A stretch of 64,000 nucleotides of DNA from Pararhizobium polonicum (GTDB taxonomy: Bacteria; Pseudomonadota; Alphaproteobacteria; Rhizobiales; Rhizobiaceae), in NCBI RefSeq assembly GCF_001687365.1, contig NZ_LGLV01000016.1, forward strand, positions 143,788 through 207,787. Reading direction: 5' to 3'. The translations under genes were made by a program, and so were the position numbers. Below, piece by piece: positions 39,671-49,028 of the stretch. Position 1 is the first letter of the stretch, and each line of letters starts with the position of its first letter. A model generated the notes under the pieces. That model saw only the letters and a program-made list of their open reading frames with translations. It did not search any database and was not told the origin of the DNA.

Positions 39671-41647
39671 CTAGCCTCGCTCCGCGGCGACCTGCCCTTC
39701 CGGACAGTCCGGTTGCGTCTTCTCGCCAACCACCTCGAAAAGTTCCAGCGCCGTCGCCCTGCCCTTGACCTGCGCCTCCCCGAGCGGCCGAAAGGCAATC
39801 GCGCCGCCGCATTGCGCCACCACGGCGGCACTCGCCAGGATCCCCGTGCCATAGACCTTGTTCATGCCTTCCAGCCGCGAAGCGACATTCACCGTGTCGC
39901 CCATGGCGGTATATTGCAGCCGGTCCTTGGCCCCGACGCTGCCGACCACCGCCGTGCCGGTATGGATACCGAACCGGGTACGCAATTCCGGCAGGCCCCG
40001 CGCTTTCAGGCCGGCGTTGAAAACACCAAGCTTCCTCTCGACGGCCAGCGCGCAACGGCAGGCGTTTTCCGCATGGCGGGCGTCGGCGACCGGCGCATTC
40101 CACATGGCAAAGACGGAATCGCCGAGAAACTGGATGATCTCGCCGCCATGGGCGCTGACGGTCTCGTTGAAGATGTCGAAATAATCCGACAGCAGCGCAA
40201 CGACTTCCTCCGGCGTGCGCTGCTCGCTGAGCGTGGTGAAATCGTAGATATCGGTAAACCACGCCGTCACCTCCTGCCGCCGTGCGCCGCGCCCGGCGAA
40301 CTGGCCGGATTCGATGCCCTTGCGCACCAACTCCTTCGGCACATAGAGCGCGAAGGTGAAGATCGCATCGCGCGCCCGGCTCATCGCCCGGCCGAGCGTC
40401 GAGATTTCGGTGACATGCGAGGCGACTTCGCGCGGCGCGGTAAAATCGAGATCCTGCAGCCGGTTGGCGCTGGCGGTCAGCTGACCGAGCGACTGGGTGA
40501 TCAGCCGGGCCATGAACAGGGCCGCCAGCAGCCCGAGGATGACGATCGCACCGGCAATGGCGAGCCCCTGATACAGGTTGCGATTGGCAGCAGCCGTCAG
40601 TTCATCCAGCGGGGCTGCCACCACGGTGCGATGCCCGGACAGCAGCAGAACCGACTTCACCGAAGTCGCCATGATGATGTAGGTGCGGCCGCCGATATCG
40701 GCGAAGCTTATCCCGTTGCCCGTCGGCAGGTTGGCCTTGAGGCCGGTGAACAGCGGATCGACGGGCTTTGAAACATCCAGCTCCCCCTTTTCCTTCGGCG
40801 CCGTCATGCGGGCCATCAGCCCGCGATCGGAATGCATGATCGGTTTTCCCGCCGCATCGATCACGAAAGCCACGGTGTCGGCAGTCAGTCGCTCGCGCGC
40901 CATGAAATCGGTGATCGTGCCGAGGTCAATATCCGCGCCGATGACGATGCCGCCATTGCCGCGATGCGCCTGCGAAATGCTCATGCCGAGAGCACCGGTC
41001 GTCACCATCGAATAGGGGCCGGTCACCACCGGCATCGCGCCATTGACCGCTGCCTGATACCAGGGGCGGTTGCGCGGATCGAAGCCGATGGAAAGCAGAC
41101 GGCGCTCCAGCATCTGATTGCCGTCCTTGTCGAGGAAGATCAGCCGGTTGCTGCGCTCGCCCGTCTCTTCCAGCTGCATCGAACGGACCGCGATTGCCGC
41201 TCCGTCCGGCGCGTTAAGAGCGGTGCGCCACGCCTGCGCGCCAAGGTCGACAGCCTGGATGAAATCACCATCGGGATAACCGGCATAGATGCCGTCCAGA
41301 TTGGCCGACTGGGCGATGATCTCGCGCAACAGCTTGATCTTGTCGCTGATGCGCTCCGGCGGCGGCACCAGAAAAGCATTGGCGATCGACGCGGTGAACC
41401 CCACCAGCGCCGTGGTGCGCCCGGAAAGAATACCGAGACGGTCGACCAGCCGATCGGAAAAGGCGCGCATCTCGGCCTCGGCATTGACAAGCGCCGCGTC
41501 GCGAGCCCGCACATAGCCGAAACCGACCAGCGTTCCCGATACGGCGATCAGCAGGGCCGCCATCGCAAGGCCCAGCAGCGACCGCAAGGGCCGCGTCCAG
41601 ACAGGAGGCTGGCCGTTTGCGGCAGGTGCAACCGTTGTTTCCGACAT
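39671..41647 (-). CDS. Membrane-bound class III adenylate/guanylate cyclase with Cache sensor
   Basis: A 658-residue signalling protein: helix 1 (about 23-45), a large periplasmic double-Cache-like sensor (about 55-365; includes GFDPRNRPWYQAAV and VVTGPYSMVTTGALGMSISQ), helix 2 (about 372-392), HAMP (about 395-445) and a class III cyclase domain (about 455-640). Catalytic metal aspartates are in FTDIYDFTTLSE and FLGDSVFAMWNAP, and the nucleotide-binding stretch RFGIHTGTAVVGSVGAKDR is intact, so it should be active. The ligand is unknown; the sensor type often binds amines or carboxylates. It ends 6 bases after the opposing molybdopterin gene. Confidence 0.9.
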   Translation of the reverse strand: MSETTVAPAANGQPPVWTRPLRSLLGLAMAALLIAVSGTLVGFGYVRARDAALVNAEAEMRAFSDRLVDRLGILSGRTTALVGFTASIANAFLVPPPERISDKIKLLREIIAQSANLDGIYAGYPDGDFIQAVDLGAQAWRTALNAPDGAAIAVRSMQLEETGERSNRLIFLDKDGNQMLERRLLSIGFDPRNRPWYQAAVNGAMPVVTGPYSMVTTGALGMSISQAHRGNGGIVIGADIDLGTITDFMARERLTADTVAFVIDAAGKPIMHSDRGLMARMTAPKEKGELDVSKPVDPLFTGLKANLPTGNGISFADIGGRTYIIMATSVKSVLLLSGHRTVVAAPLDELTAAANRNLYQGLAIAGAIVILGLLAALFMARLITQSLGQLTASANRLQDLDFTAPREVASHVTEISTLGRAMSRARDAIFTFALYVPKELVRKGIESGQFAGRGARRQEVTAWFTDIYDFTTLSEQRTPEEVVALLSDYFDIFNETVSAHGGEIIQFLGDSVFAMWNAPVADARHAENACRCALAVERKLGVFNAGLKARGLPELRTRFGIHTGTAVVGSVGAKDRLQYTAMGDTVNVASRLEGMNKVYGTGILASAAVVAQCGGAIAFRPLGEAQVKGRATALELFEVVGEKTQPDCPEGQVAAERG

Positions 41648-41748
41648 GCTATTGCCTCTGCCCCGAATAGACCAATGAAATCCAAACCTTGGAGTTGAAT
41701 GGAAGTTATCAGCCGGTGGCCGTTCCGTACAGGAAAACCGCTGCCCTG

Positions 41749-42696
41749 CTAACGCCGTTCCGCGCTATTGCCCGCCGCGGCAGAGACCTCGGCAGCCGCC
41801 TCGCGGATCGTCTGCATCAGGATGGCAAGCGGCATCGAAGGGATGGCGCCCGCCCGCATCGTCAGCCCCACCGGTCCCCTGGTCTCGCTGGTATCGATCG
41901 GCAGCGCCGTAAGCGTCCCGTCCTCGATGTCACCGGCAACGACCCCGGTTGAAATGATCCAGATGGCATCGCTCGCCCGCACGAAGGCCCGTCCGAAGGA
42001 ATCGGAGACTGTCTCGATCTGGTTCGGCAGGCTGGCAATGCCGTTGGCGATCAGATAGCGCTCGACGAAGGGGCGGATAATCGAGGCGCGCGTCGGCATC
42101 AGCACGGGGTAGACACCGAGATTGTCGAACACCGATTGCTGGGCCGAAAGCAGGGGATGCCCCGTGCGCACGACGAAGACGACCTGTTCGGAATAGAGAT
42201 GCTCGAAGGAAAAACCGGTCATCTGCTCGGGCGCCGCCAACCGCCCCACCACCAGATCGAGATCGCCGACCCGCAACTGCTCCAGCAAAACCGCATTCTC
42301 GCCGGTGACGATCTTGATGCGGCTGCCGGTTTCCTCCTTCAGGAAATGCGCCATGGCCCGCGGCATGATGCGTGCCGAAACGGTCGGAAGCGCACCGATC
42401 CTGACCGGCGGGCCATCGCCGGAACGCTCCTGCGAGACGGAATCGAGCCCTTGCCGCAACGCTGTCAGCGCCGCACCCGCATGCCGCAGGAAAACCTCGC
42501 CATAGCGGGTGATCCGGATGCCGCGGCCGTCGCGCTCGAACACAGCGACACCCAGAACCTCTTCCAGTTCGCGGATGGTCTTGGTCACCGCCGGCTGGCT
42601 GACATGCAGCAGTCCGGCCGCCTTCATGACACTCTTCTGCCGGGCAACCTCGACAAAGGTCTGCAAATGGCGGAATTTCACGCGTGCGTCTATCAT
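41749..42696 (-). CDS. pcaQ: LysR-family activator of protocatechuate catabolism, PcaQ
   Basis: A 315-residue LysR protein: winged helix (about residues 8-65, with KSVMKAAGLLHVSQPAVTKTIRELEEVLG) and effector domain. In Agrobacterium and Sinorhizobium, PcaQ is encoded divergently from pcaDCHGB and activates it in response to beta-carboxy-cis,cis-muconate and related intermediates; the arrangement here is the same. A PcaQ-type operator lies between the two genes at 42705-42720, only 9 bases from this start, so autoregulation is likely. Confidence 0.92.
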   Translation of the reverse strand: MIDARVKFRHLQTFVEVARQKSVMKAAGLLHVSQPAVTKTIRELEEVLGVAVFERDGRGIRITRYGEVFLRHAGAALTALRQGLDSVSQERSGDGPPVRIGALPTVSARIMPRAMAHFLKEETGSRIKIVTGENAVLLEQLRVGDLDLVVGRLAAPEQMTGFSFEHLYSEQVVFVVRTGHPLLSAQQSVFDNLGVYPVLMPTRASIIRPFVERYLIANGIASLPNQIETVSDSFGRAFVRASDAIWIISTGVVAGDIEDGTLTALPIDTSETRGPVGLTMRAGAIPSMPLAILMQTIREAAAEVSAAAGNSAERR

Positions 42697-42704
42697 CGGA
42701 ATTC

Positions 42705-42720
42705 ATAACTCATGAGTTAA
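42705..42720. promoter_or_regulatory. PcaQ binding site
   Basis: ATAACTCATGAGTTAA is a near-perfect dyad that fits the reported rhizobial PcaQ motif ATAAC-C-N4-G-GTTAA except at the two inner positions (T and A instead of C and G, still symmetric). It lies 70 bases before pcaD and 9 bases before the start of pcaQ. Confidence 0.8.
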
Positions 42721-42789
42721 TGATAGGCGATAAAATGTCATTTTACCAAACCAGATGAAAGTTCCAATCTGGGATGGAGGAGAATTTCA

Positions 42790-43602
42790 GTGCAGTTTGC
42801 CCGCATCAACGACATCACGCTTCACTATCAGATCATCGGCGCATCCAATGACAAGCCGGTGCTGGTCTTTGCCAATTCGCTCGGCACGGATTTCCGCATC
42901 TGGCGCGACGTGATCGTGCGGTTCGCCGGCGATTTCGCCATCGTCCTCTACGACAAGCGCGGCCACGGCCTCTCCGATGTCGGCGATATCCCCGGCTCAA
43001 TGGACCTGCATGTGGCCGATCTCGCCGGCCTGCTCGATCTTCTGGCGGTCAAGCAGGCAATCATCTGCGGCCTTTCGGTCGGCGGCCTGATCGCGCAGGG
43101 GCTTTATGCCACCCGGCCAGATCTGGTGCGCGCGCTCATCCTCTGCGACACCGCCCACAAGATCGGTACCGCCGAATCATGGAACGCGCGCATCGCCACG
43201 GTCGAGCAGAACGGCATCGCCAGCATTGCCGATGCCGTGCTCGAAAAGTGGTTTACACCCGCCTTCCGCCGCCCGGAAAACAACGCCTATCACGGCTACC
43301 GCAACATGCTGACCCGCCAGCCGGTCACCGGCTATGCCGGGACCTGCGCCGCGATCCGCGATGCCGACTTCACCGAGGCGGCAAAACGCATCGCCGTCCC
43401 GGCGATCTGCATCGTCGGCGATCAGGACGGTTCGACGCCGCCCGATCTCGTCCTGTCGACCGCAAAGCTCATCCCCGGTGCGCGCTACGAAGTCATCAAG
43501 GATGCCGGCCACATCCCTTGCGTCGAACAGCCGGAGGCGCTGACGGCCGTGATGCGCGCCTTCATCGATATCGTCCTGACTGGAGAAACAGCCCATGAGT
43601 GA
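42790..43602 (+). CDS. pcaD: 3-oxoadipate enol-lactonase
   Basis: A 270-residue alpha/beta-hydrolase that opens beta-ketoadipate enol-lactone to beta-ketoadipate. The nucleophile elbow is GLSVGGL (Ser about 96), the acid is in VGDQDGSTPP and the His in DAGHIPCVEQP. The start is GTG with a GGAGGAG site eight bases ahead. First gene of the pcaDCHGB operon activated by PcaQ. It overlaps pcaC by 8 bases. Confidence 0.93.
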   Translation: MQFARINDITLHYQIIGASNDKPVLVFANSLGTDFRIWRDVIVRFAGDFAIVLYDKRGHGLSDVGDIPGSMDLHVADLAGLLDLLAVKQAIICGLSVGGLIAQGLYATRPDLVRALILCDTAHKIGTAESWNARIATVEQNGIASIADAVLEKWFTPAFRRPENNAYHGYRNMLTRQPVTGYAGTCAAIRDADFTEAAKRIAVPAICIVGDQDGSTPPDLVLSTAKLIPGARYEVIKDAGHIPCVEQPEALTAVMRAFIDIVLTGETAHE

Positions 43603-43999
43603 TGCCGCTGCGCCATCCCAACGCTACAGCCAGGGGATCGTCACCCGCCGCGCCGTGCTGGGCGACCGCCATGTCGACCGGGCGCAATCCACGACCACCG
43701 ATTTCGACCGGCCGTTTCAGGAACTGATCACCGAGACGGCCTGGGGCAATGTCTGGTCGCGGCCCACCTGGACGAAGCGCGAGCGTTCGATGGTGACGAT
43801 CGCGCTGCTGGCAGCGCTCGGCCATGACGAGGAGGTGGCCATGCATGTGCGCGCCACCGCCAATACCGGTGCCAGCCGCGACGATATCGGCGAGGCGCTG
43901 CTACATGTGGCGATCTATGCCGGCGTTCCCGCCGCCAACCGCGCCATCAAGATCGCCAAACAGGTTTTCGAACAGATGGACGCCGAACAGGCGGCTTGA
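43595..43999 (+). CDS. pcaC: 4-carboxymuconolactone decarboxylase
   Basis: A 134-residue protein of the carboxymuconolactone decarboxylase/AhpD-like family: [28 protein letters not shown] and the later [23 protein letters not shown] are diagnostic. It converts gamma-carboxymuconolactone to the enol-lactone used by PcaD. The ATG lies within the end of pcaD, indicating coupled translation. It is a stand-alone enzyme here, not the PcaL fusion seen in actinobacteria. Confidence 0.94.
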   Translation: MSDAAAPSQRYSQGIVTRRAVLGDRHVDRAQSTTTDFDRPFQELITETAWGNVWSRPTWTKRERSMVTIALLAALGHDEEVAMHVRATANTGASRDDIGEALLHVAIYAGVPAANRAIKIAKQVFEQMDAEQAA

Positions 44000-44010
44000 G
44001 GCAAACAAAC

Positions 44011-44760
44011 ATGTCCGATTTTTCCAATGGCAAACCCGAGACCGGCGCCTTCTTCCAGCGCGACCGCGCCTGGCATGCCCCAGCACTGACACCCGGCTAC
44101 AAGACCTCGGTGCTGCGCTCGCCGCAAAAGGCGCTGCTGTCGCTTGATGGTACCATTTCGGAAATCACCGGCCCGGTCTTCGGCCATTCCATCCTCGGCG
44201 AGCTCGACAACGACCTCATCCACAATTTTGCCAAGCCCGGCGAAAGCGCCATCGGCGAGCGCATCATCGTCCATGGCCGGGTGCTGGACGAGCGCGGCAA
44301 GCCGGTTCCCGGCGCGCTGCTGGAATTCTGGCAGGCCAATGCCGGCGGGCGTTATCGCCACAAGAAGGAAACCTATCTCGCGCCGCTCGATCCGAATTTC
44401 GGTGGCTGCGGCCGCACCATCACCGGCGAGGACGGCACCTACCGCTTCCGCACCGTCAAGCCCGGCCCCTATCCCTGGCCGAACGGCGTCAACGACTGGC
44501 GCCCGGCGCATATCCATTTCTCCGTCTTCGGCCACGGCTTCGCCCAACGGCTGATCACCCAGATGTATTTCGAAGGTGATCCGATGATCTGGAAATGTCC
44601 GATCGTCACGACCATTCCGGATCGTGCCGCCATCGAACAGCTGATCGCCCCGCTCGACTGGGCCAACACCATTCCGATGGATGCCCGCGCCTACAAGTTC
44701 GACATCGTGCTCAGAGGCCGCCGCTCGACGCTGTTTGAAAACCGGCTGGAGGGCAACTGA
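44011..44760 (+). CDS. pcaH: Protocatechuate 3,4-dioxygenase beta subunit
   Basis: A 249-residue subunit carrying the catalytic non-heme Fe3+. The expected ligands are visible: Tyr in AGGRYRHK, and Tyr, His and His in [22 protein letters not shown]. With PcaG it cleaves protocatechuate to beta-carboxy-cis,cis-muconate. The ATG at 44011 starts the standard N-terminus ([20 protein letters not shown]); a start 15 bases earlier is possible. Its stop overlaps the ATG of pcaG by one base. Confidence 0.95.
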   Translation: MSDFSNGKPETGAFFQRDRAWHAPALTPGYKTSVLRSPQKALLSLDGTISEITGPVFGHSILGELDNDLIHNFAKPGESAIGERIIVHGRVLDERGKPVPGALLEFWQANAGGRYRHKKETYLAPLDPNFGGCGRTITGEDGTYRFRTVKPGPYPWPNGVNDWRPAHIHFSVFGHGFAQRLITQMYFEGDPMIWKCPIVTTIPDRAAIEQLIAPLDWANTIPMDARAYKFDIVLRGRRSTLFENRLEGN

Positions 44761-45374
44761 TGACCCAGGATCTGGGCTACCTCAAGGAATCCCCATCGCA
44801 AACCGCCGGTCCCTACGTCCATATCGGCTGCACCCCGAATTTCGCCGGTATCACCGGTGTCTACGAGGCCGATCTCGGCACCGTCATGGTCAACGACAAG
44901 ACGCTCGGCGAACGCATCACCGTGCGCGGCCGTGTCTTCGATGGTGCCGGCACACCGCTGAAGGATGCGCTGGTCGAGATCTGGCAGGCGGATGCGGCCG
45001 GCCTCTACAACAGCCCGTCCGAACTGCGCGGCACGGCTGATCCGAATTTCGCCGGCTGGGGCCGCTGCCCGACCAGCACTGAGGACGGCATCTTCACATT
45101 CGAAACGGTGAAACCCGGCCGCGCGCCCTACAGGGACGGCCGGAAAATGGCGCCGCACATCACGTTCTGGATCGCTGCGCGCGGCATCAATATCGGCCTG
45201 CACACCCGCATGTATTTCGCCGACGAGGCGGAGGCGAACGCCGAGGACCCGCTGCTTGCCCGCATCGAGCATCGCCACCGGGTTGCCACGCTGGTCGCGC
45301 CGCGCGAGGGATCGGTCTATACGTTCGACATCCACCTGCAGGGGGAAAAAGAAACCGTATTCCTCGACATCTAG
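44760..45374 (+). CDS. pcaG: Protocatechuate 3,4-dioxygenase alpha subunit
   Basis: A 204-residue subunit homologous to PcaH but lacking the iron ligands; it completes the active-site pocket. Typical motifs are SQTAGPYVHIG near the N-terminus and ALVEIWQADAAGLYNS in the middle. Translation is coupled with pcaH (overlapping stop and start). The subunits form (alpha-beta) protomers that assemble into large hollow complexes in other bacteria. Confidence 0.95.
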   Translation: MTQDLGYLKESPSQTAGPYVHIGCTPNFAGITGVYEADLGTVMVNDKTLGERITVRGRVFDGAGTPLKDALVEIWQADAAGLYNSPSELRGTADPNFAGWGRCPTSTEDGIFTFETVKPGRAPYRDGRKMAPHITFWIAARGINIGLHTRMYFADEAEANAEDPLLARIEHRHRVATLVAPREGSVYTFDIHLQGEKETVFLDI

Positions 45375-45394
45375 GGACTGCCTCAAGGAAACCT

Positions 45395-46447
45395 ATGACC
45401 GCGTCGGCTTTCGATCATCCCTACCTCTCGGGCCTTCTGGGCGACGAGGACATTGCCGCATTCTTCTCGGCAGACGCCGATATCCGCGCCATGCTGCGTT
45501 TCGAGGCAGCGCTGGCGAAGGCCGAGGCCCGGCACGGCATCATACCGGACGCGACGGCAATTGAGATCGCCGCTGCCTGCGGCACGTTTCGACCGGATAT
45601 GTTGGCGCTGCGGCGCGGTGTCGGAACCGATGGCGTGGTCGTCCCGGAACTCGTGCGCCAGCTGCGCAAGGCGGTTGGCGGGCAAGCGGCAGAAAACATC
45701 CATGTCGGCGCCACCAGCCAGGACGTGATCGACACCAGCCTGATGCTGCGCCTGAAGGATATCGACATGGTGCTATCAGGCAGGCTATCGACCCTGCTCG
45801 GCCTTTTCGACGCGCTCACCCACCGCTTTGGCTCCAACCGGCTGATGGGACACACGCGGATGCAGGCTGCGATCCCGATCACGGTCGCCGATCGCCTTGC
45901 AACATGGTCCTCGCCGTTGGCGGATTATCGCGACCGGCTGGTGCATATGCAGGCAACCGCATTTCCGCTGCAGTTCGGCGGGGCAGCCGGCACGCTCGAC
46001 AAGCTGGGCAACAAAGCCGCCGCCGTTCGGGCAACGCTCGCCGAAACCCTCGGCCTCGCCGACCGCCCGCAATGGCAGAGCCAGCGCACCGCCATCGCCG
46101 ACATAGCCCATATCCTGTCCCTGATCACCGGAAGCCTCGGCAAATTCGGCCAGGACATCGCCCTCCTTGCCCAGGCCGGCAACGAAATCCAACTCTCCGG
46201 CGGCGGTGGCTCCTCAGCCATGGCGCACAAGCAAAATCCGGTGGCGGCCGAAACACTCGTCTCCCTCGCCCGCTTCAATGCCGTGCAGCTCTCCGGCATC
46301 CACCAGTCGATAGTCCACGAACAGGAACGCTCGGGCGCCGCATGGACGCTGGAATGGATGACCCTGCCGCAGATGGTGATGGCATGCGGTGCGAGTACGC
46401 GCGTGGGTTTAGCGCTCGCCGGGCAGATCGAGCGGTTGGGCGGTTAG
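45395..46447 (+). CDS. pcaB: 3-carboxy-cis,cis-muconate cycloisomerase
   Basis: A 350-residue member of the fumarase/aspartase superfamily, with the signature loop GSSAMAHKQNP (about residues 270-280) and HVGATSQDVIDTS near 100-112. It lactonises beta-carboxymuconate. Orthologues in pseudomonads are about 100 residues longer at the C-terminus; the short form is usual in rhizobia. It begins 21 bases after pcaG with an AAGGAAA site and ends the pca operon. Confidence 0.93.
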   Translation: MTASAFDHPYLSGLLGDEDIAAFFSADADIRAMLRFEAALAKAEARHGIIPDATAIEIAAACGTFRPDMLALRRGVGTDGVVVPELVRQLRKAVGGQAAENIHVGATSQDVIDTSLMLRLKDIDMVLSGRLSTLLGLFDALTHRFGSNRLMGHTRMQAAIPITVADRLATWSSPLADYRDRLVHMQATAFPLQFGGAAGTLDKLGNKAAAVRATLAETLGLADRPQWQSQRTAIADIAHILSLITGSLGKFGQDIALLAQAGNEIQLSGGGGSSAMAHKQNPVAAETLVSLARFNAVQLSGIHQSIVHEQERSGAAWTLEWMTLPQMVMACGASTRVGLALAGQIERLGG

Positions 46448-46573
46448 CCCCGAACTGCGGAGACCGCCTTCATCTCACCGTTGGGAGACGGCAGCTTGCG
46501 TCAATTGCAATGCATCCTCTTGCAAACTACGATTGCAAGCCTGCGCCAGATGGTATCGAAGGCAGGAGGTCTG

Positions 46574-46828
46574 ATGCTTCACAGATATTGGTTTCGTTTT
46601 CTTCCCTCAGAAGAAGCCTCGGTGTTAAACTTGGGATGCGGAGTGACGGCGTATAGTACCAGTGACGCCGAACAGATGATCCATGCCCTGGTCTTTCCTC
46701 TTTTCGGCGAAAGAGAAATCGAAAAAATTGTCGAGGATATCGACGTGCGGAGTTTGGAGGAAAACCATGTCCGTCCGAACATGGGAAACCCTGCTGCAAG
46801 AGGCGTTTGGTTCCCATTGATACAATAG
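46574..46828 (+). CDS. Conserved hypothetical small protein
   Basis: An 84-residue protein with an AGGAGGT ribosome site directly before the ATG. It contains LNLGCGVTAYSTSDAEQMI and a C-terminal VRPNMGNPAARGVWFPLIQ; small proteins with this kind of ending occur in several phyla without a known function. It lies 126 bases after pcaB on the same strand and looks independent of the pathway. Confidence 0.65.
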   Translation: MLHRYWFRFLPSEEASVLNLGCGVTAYSTSDAEQMIHALVFPLFGEREIEKIVEDIDVRSLEENHVRPNMGNPAARGVWFPLIQ

Positions 46829-46907
46829 CCTGCCATCAGGTCATCGACGACCACTTCAGGCCAGCAGCGGCCCCTCGCCTTAATATCGAAGTGGAGCCAG
46901 TTGCATC

Positions 46908-46934
46908 AGATCGGGGCTCAACTGGCCCCGATCT
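46908..46934. terminator. Perfect 10-bp hairpin between converging genes
   Basis: AGATCGGGGC and GCCCCGATCT pair perfectly around a 7-base loop, between the small hypothetical gene and the helicase stop. A CTTTT lies 7 bases further on the plus strand. It could serve either transcript. Confidence 0.5.
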
Positions 46935-46952
46935 ATCTCGGCTTTTAGCCCC

Positions 46953-48854
46953 TCAGTTCGACTTGTTCTTGAACGGCTTGCGCTTGGCGCCATCAGCACC
47001 CGGCTTGTCGAACTTGGGCTTATCGAATTTCGGCTTGTCGAAACCGGGCTTGCCGGCCTTCTTCACCCAGGGCTTGCTGTCGGTCTTTTCAGCCGGGCGG
47101 TGATCGGCCTTCGCAAAATCGGGTTTGCCCTCGAACTTGCGCTTGGGCTTCTCGCCGTTCCAGTCGGCAGTTTTGGCCGGATAGGGCTTCTTGCCGGCAA
47201 AGCCGCCGGAGAGGTTCGGCATGCCGTCGAGCTGCGTCACGACGATGCCCTTTTCGAGCGAGCGCTTCGGGCCGATGGCCTCGACGAAGCGATCCACCCA
47301 TTCGCGGGCGATCTCGACATAGGTTTCCTCGGTCTGCATCTTGATGGCGCCGATTTCCTGCTTGGTAATCTTGCCGATGCGGCAGAGCATCGGGATCAGC
47401 CAGCGCGGCTCGACATTCTGCTTGCGGCCGGCCGAAAGCGAAAACCAGACGCTGTCGCCGAAATCGCCACGCGGCGCACGCGGTTCGCTGCGTTCCGGAC
47501 GGTCGCCACGGTCCGGGCGGTCACCGGACGGCGTGTAGTTCGGCGTATCCATCAGGTCTTCCGGAGCGGAGCGTCCGGCACGGGCCTGCCGCAGGAAAGC
47601 GGCAGCCACCTGCTCGGCCCCATGCTTCTCCAGAAGTTCGCGGATGAAATCGGCCTCGTCGGGCGTGATCGTTTCGGTCAGCGCCGGATCGGCCAGAACC
47701 CGCTCGTCATCGCGGCGGCTGACGTCGTCGGCCGATGGCGGCCGTGCCCAGTCGGCATTGATATTGGCGTCGCGCAGCAGGCGCTCGGCCTTGCGCCGCG
47801 CGCTGTTCGGTACGATGAGCGCGCTGACGCCCTTGCGGCCGGCACGGCCGGTGCGCCCGCTTCTGTGCAGCAGCGTATCGGGATTGGTCGGCAGATCGGC
47901 GTGGATGACCAGTTCGAGGCCCGGCAAGTCGATACCGCGCGCCGCGACGTCGGTCGCGATGCAGACGCGGGCGCGTCCGTCGCGCATCGCCTGCAGCGCG
48001 TGCGTGCGCTCGTTCTGGCTGAGTTCGCCGGACATGGCGACGACCGAGAAGCCGCGATTGTTGAAGCGCGCGGTCAGGTGATTGACGGCCGCACGGGTCG
48101 AGCAGAACACCAGCGCGTTCTTGGCTTCATAGAAGCGCAGCACGTTGATAATCGCATTTTCGCGATCGGACGGGGCAACGGTCAGTGCCCGGTATTCGAT
48201 GTCGAGATGCTGCTTCTGCTCGGCCTGCGTGGTGATGCGGACGGCGTCGCGCTGGTAGCTCTTGGCCAGATTGGCGATCGAGCGCGGCACGGTGGCTGAA
48301 AACATCAGCGTGCGCCGCTCGGCCGGTGCAGCCTCGAGAATGAATTCGAGGTCTTCGCGGAAGCCGAGGTCGAGCATCTCGTCGGCCTCGTCGAGAACGA
48401 CGGCCTTCAGCGACGACATGTCGAGGCCGTTGCGGCGGATATGGTCGCAGAGGCGGCCGGGTGTTCCGACGACGATGTGAGCGCCGCGATCGAGCGCGCG
48501 CCGCTCGCTGCGCATGTCCATGCCACCGACGCAGGAAGCGACGGTCGCGCCGGTCAGCTCATAGAGCCATTCCAGCTCGCGCTTGACCTGAAGCGCCAGT
48601 TCACGGGTCGGCGCGACGGCGAGCGCCAGCGGCGCTCCTGCCTGGCCGAAGCGGTCCTTGCCTTCCAGCAGCGTCGAGGCGAGCGCCAGGCCGAAGGCCA
48701 CGGTCTTTCCCGATCCGGTCTGCGCCGAGACCAATGCGTCCCGTCCTTCGAGTTCAGGGCCGAGAACAGCCTTCTGAACCGGCGTCAACTCTGAATAACC
48801 GCGCTTGCTCAATGCCTGAGCGATCGCCGGAGCGATGCCGTCTAACTCTACCAT
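46953..48854 (-). CDS. DEAD-box ATP-dependent RNA helicase with DbpA-type RNA-binding domain
   Basis: A 633-residue helicase. Core motifs: Q motif (ALSKRGYSELTPVQKAVLG), Walker A AQTGSGKT, VVLDEADEMLD, SAT (MFSATVPRS) and HRSGRTGRAGRKG. A DbpA-like RNA-binding domain follows (about 460-545), then a basic tail that repeats KPKFDKPKFDKP-like units, likely to hold RNA nonspecifically. Such proteins help ribosome assembly or RNA turnover, particularly in the cold. The ATG at 48854 starts the recognisable protein; the longer frame upstream is not conserved-looking. Which of DeaD, DbpA or RhlE it replaces cannot be told by eye. Confidence 0.9.
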   Translation of the reverse strand: MVELDGIAPAIAQALSKRGYSELTPVQKAVLGPELEGRDALVSAQTGSGKTVAFGLALASTLLEGKDRFGQAGAPLALAVAPTRELALQVKRELEWLYELTGATVASCVGGMDMRSERRALDRGAHIVVGTPGRLCDHIRRNGLDMSSLKAVVLDEADEMLDLGFREDLEFILEAAPAERRTLMFSATVPRSIANLAKSYQRDAVRITTQAEQKQHLDIEYRALTVAPSDRENAIINVLRFYEAKNALVFCSTRAAVNHLTARFNNRGFSVVAMSGELSQNERTHALQAMRDGRARVCIATDVAARGIDLPGLELVIHADLPTNPDTLLHRSGRTGRAGRKGVSALIVPNSARRKAERLLRDANINADWARPPSADDVSRRDDERVLADPALTETITPDEADFIRELLEKHGAEQVAAAFLRQARAGRSAPEDLMDTPNYTPSGDRPDRGDRPERSEPRAPRGDFGDSVWFSLSAGRKQNVEPRWLIPMLCRIGKITKQEIGAIKMQTEETYVEIAREWVDRFVEAIGPKRSLEKGIVVTQLDGMPNLSGGFAGKKPYPAKTADWNGEKPKRKFEGKPDFAKADHRPAEKTDSKPWVKKAGKPGFDKPKFDKPKFDKPGADGAKRKPFKNKSN

Positions 48855-49028
48855 ATGTTTATCTTTCGGAATTCGGATGTCGTGCGCTCCTCGGTCGATG
48901 AGGGTAAGCGCAGTCCCCGCGGCCGGCACGTCGCCAGCCAATACATGCGCGCCCTCTTACTGTGCCTGAGGGGAATTGTACAGAGCGCAACGCTGCTGCC
49001 GCTAAAAACGCCGCGCGAACATCGGCAG

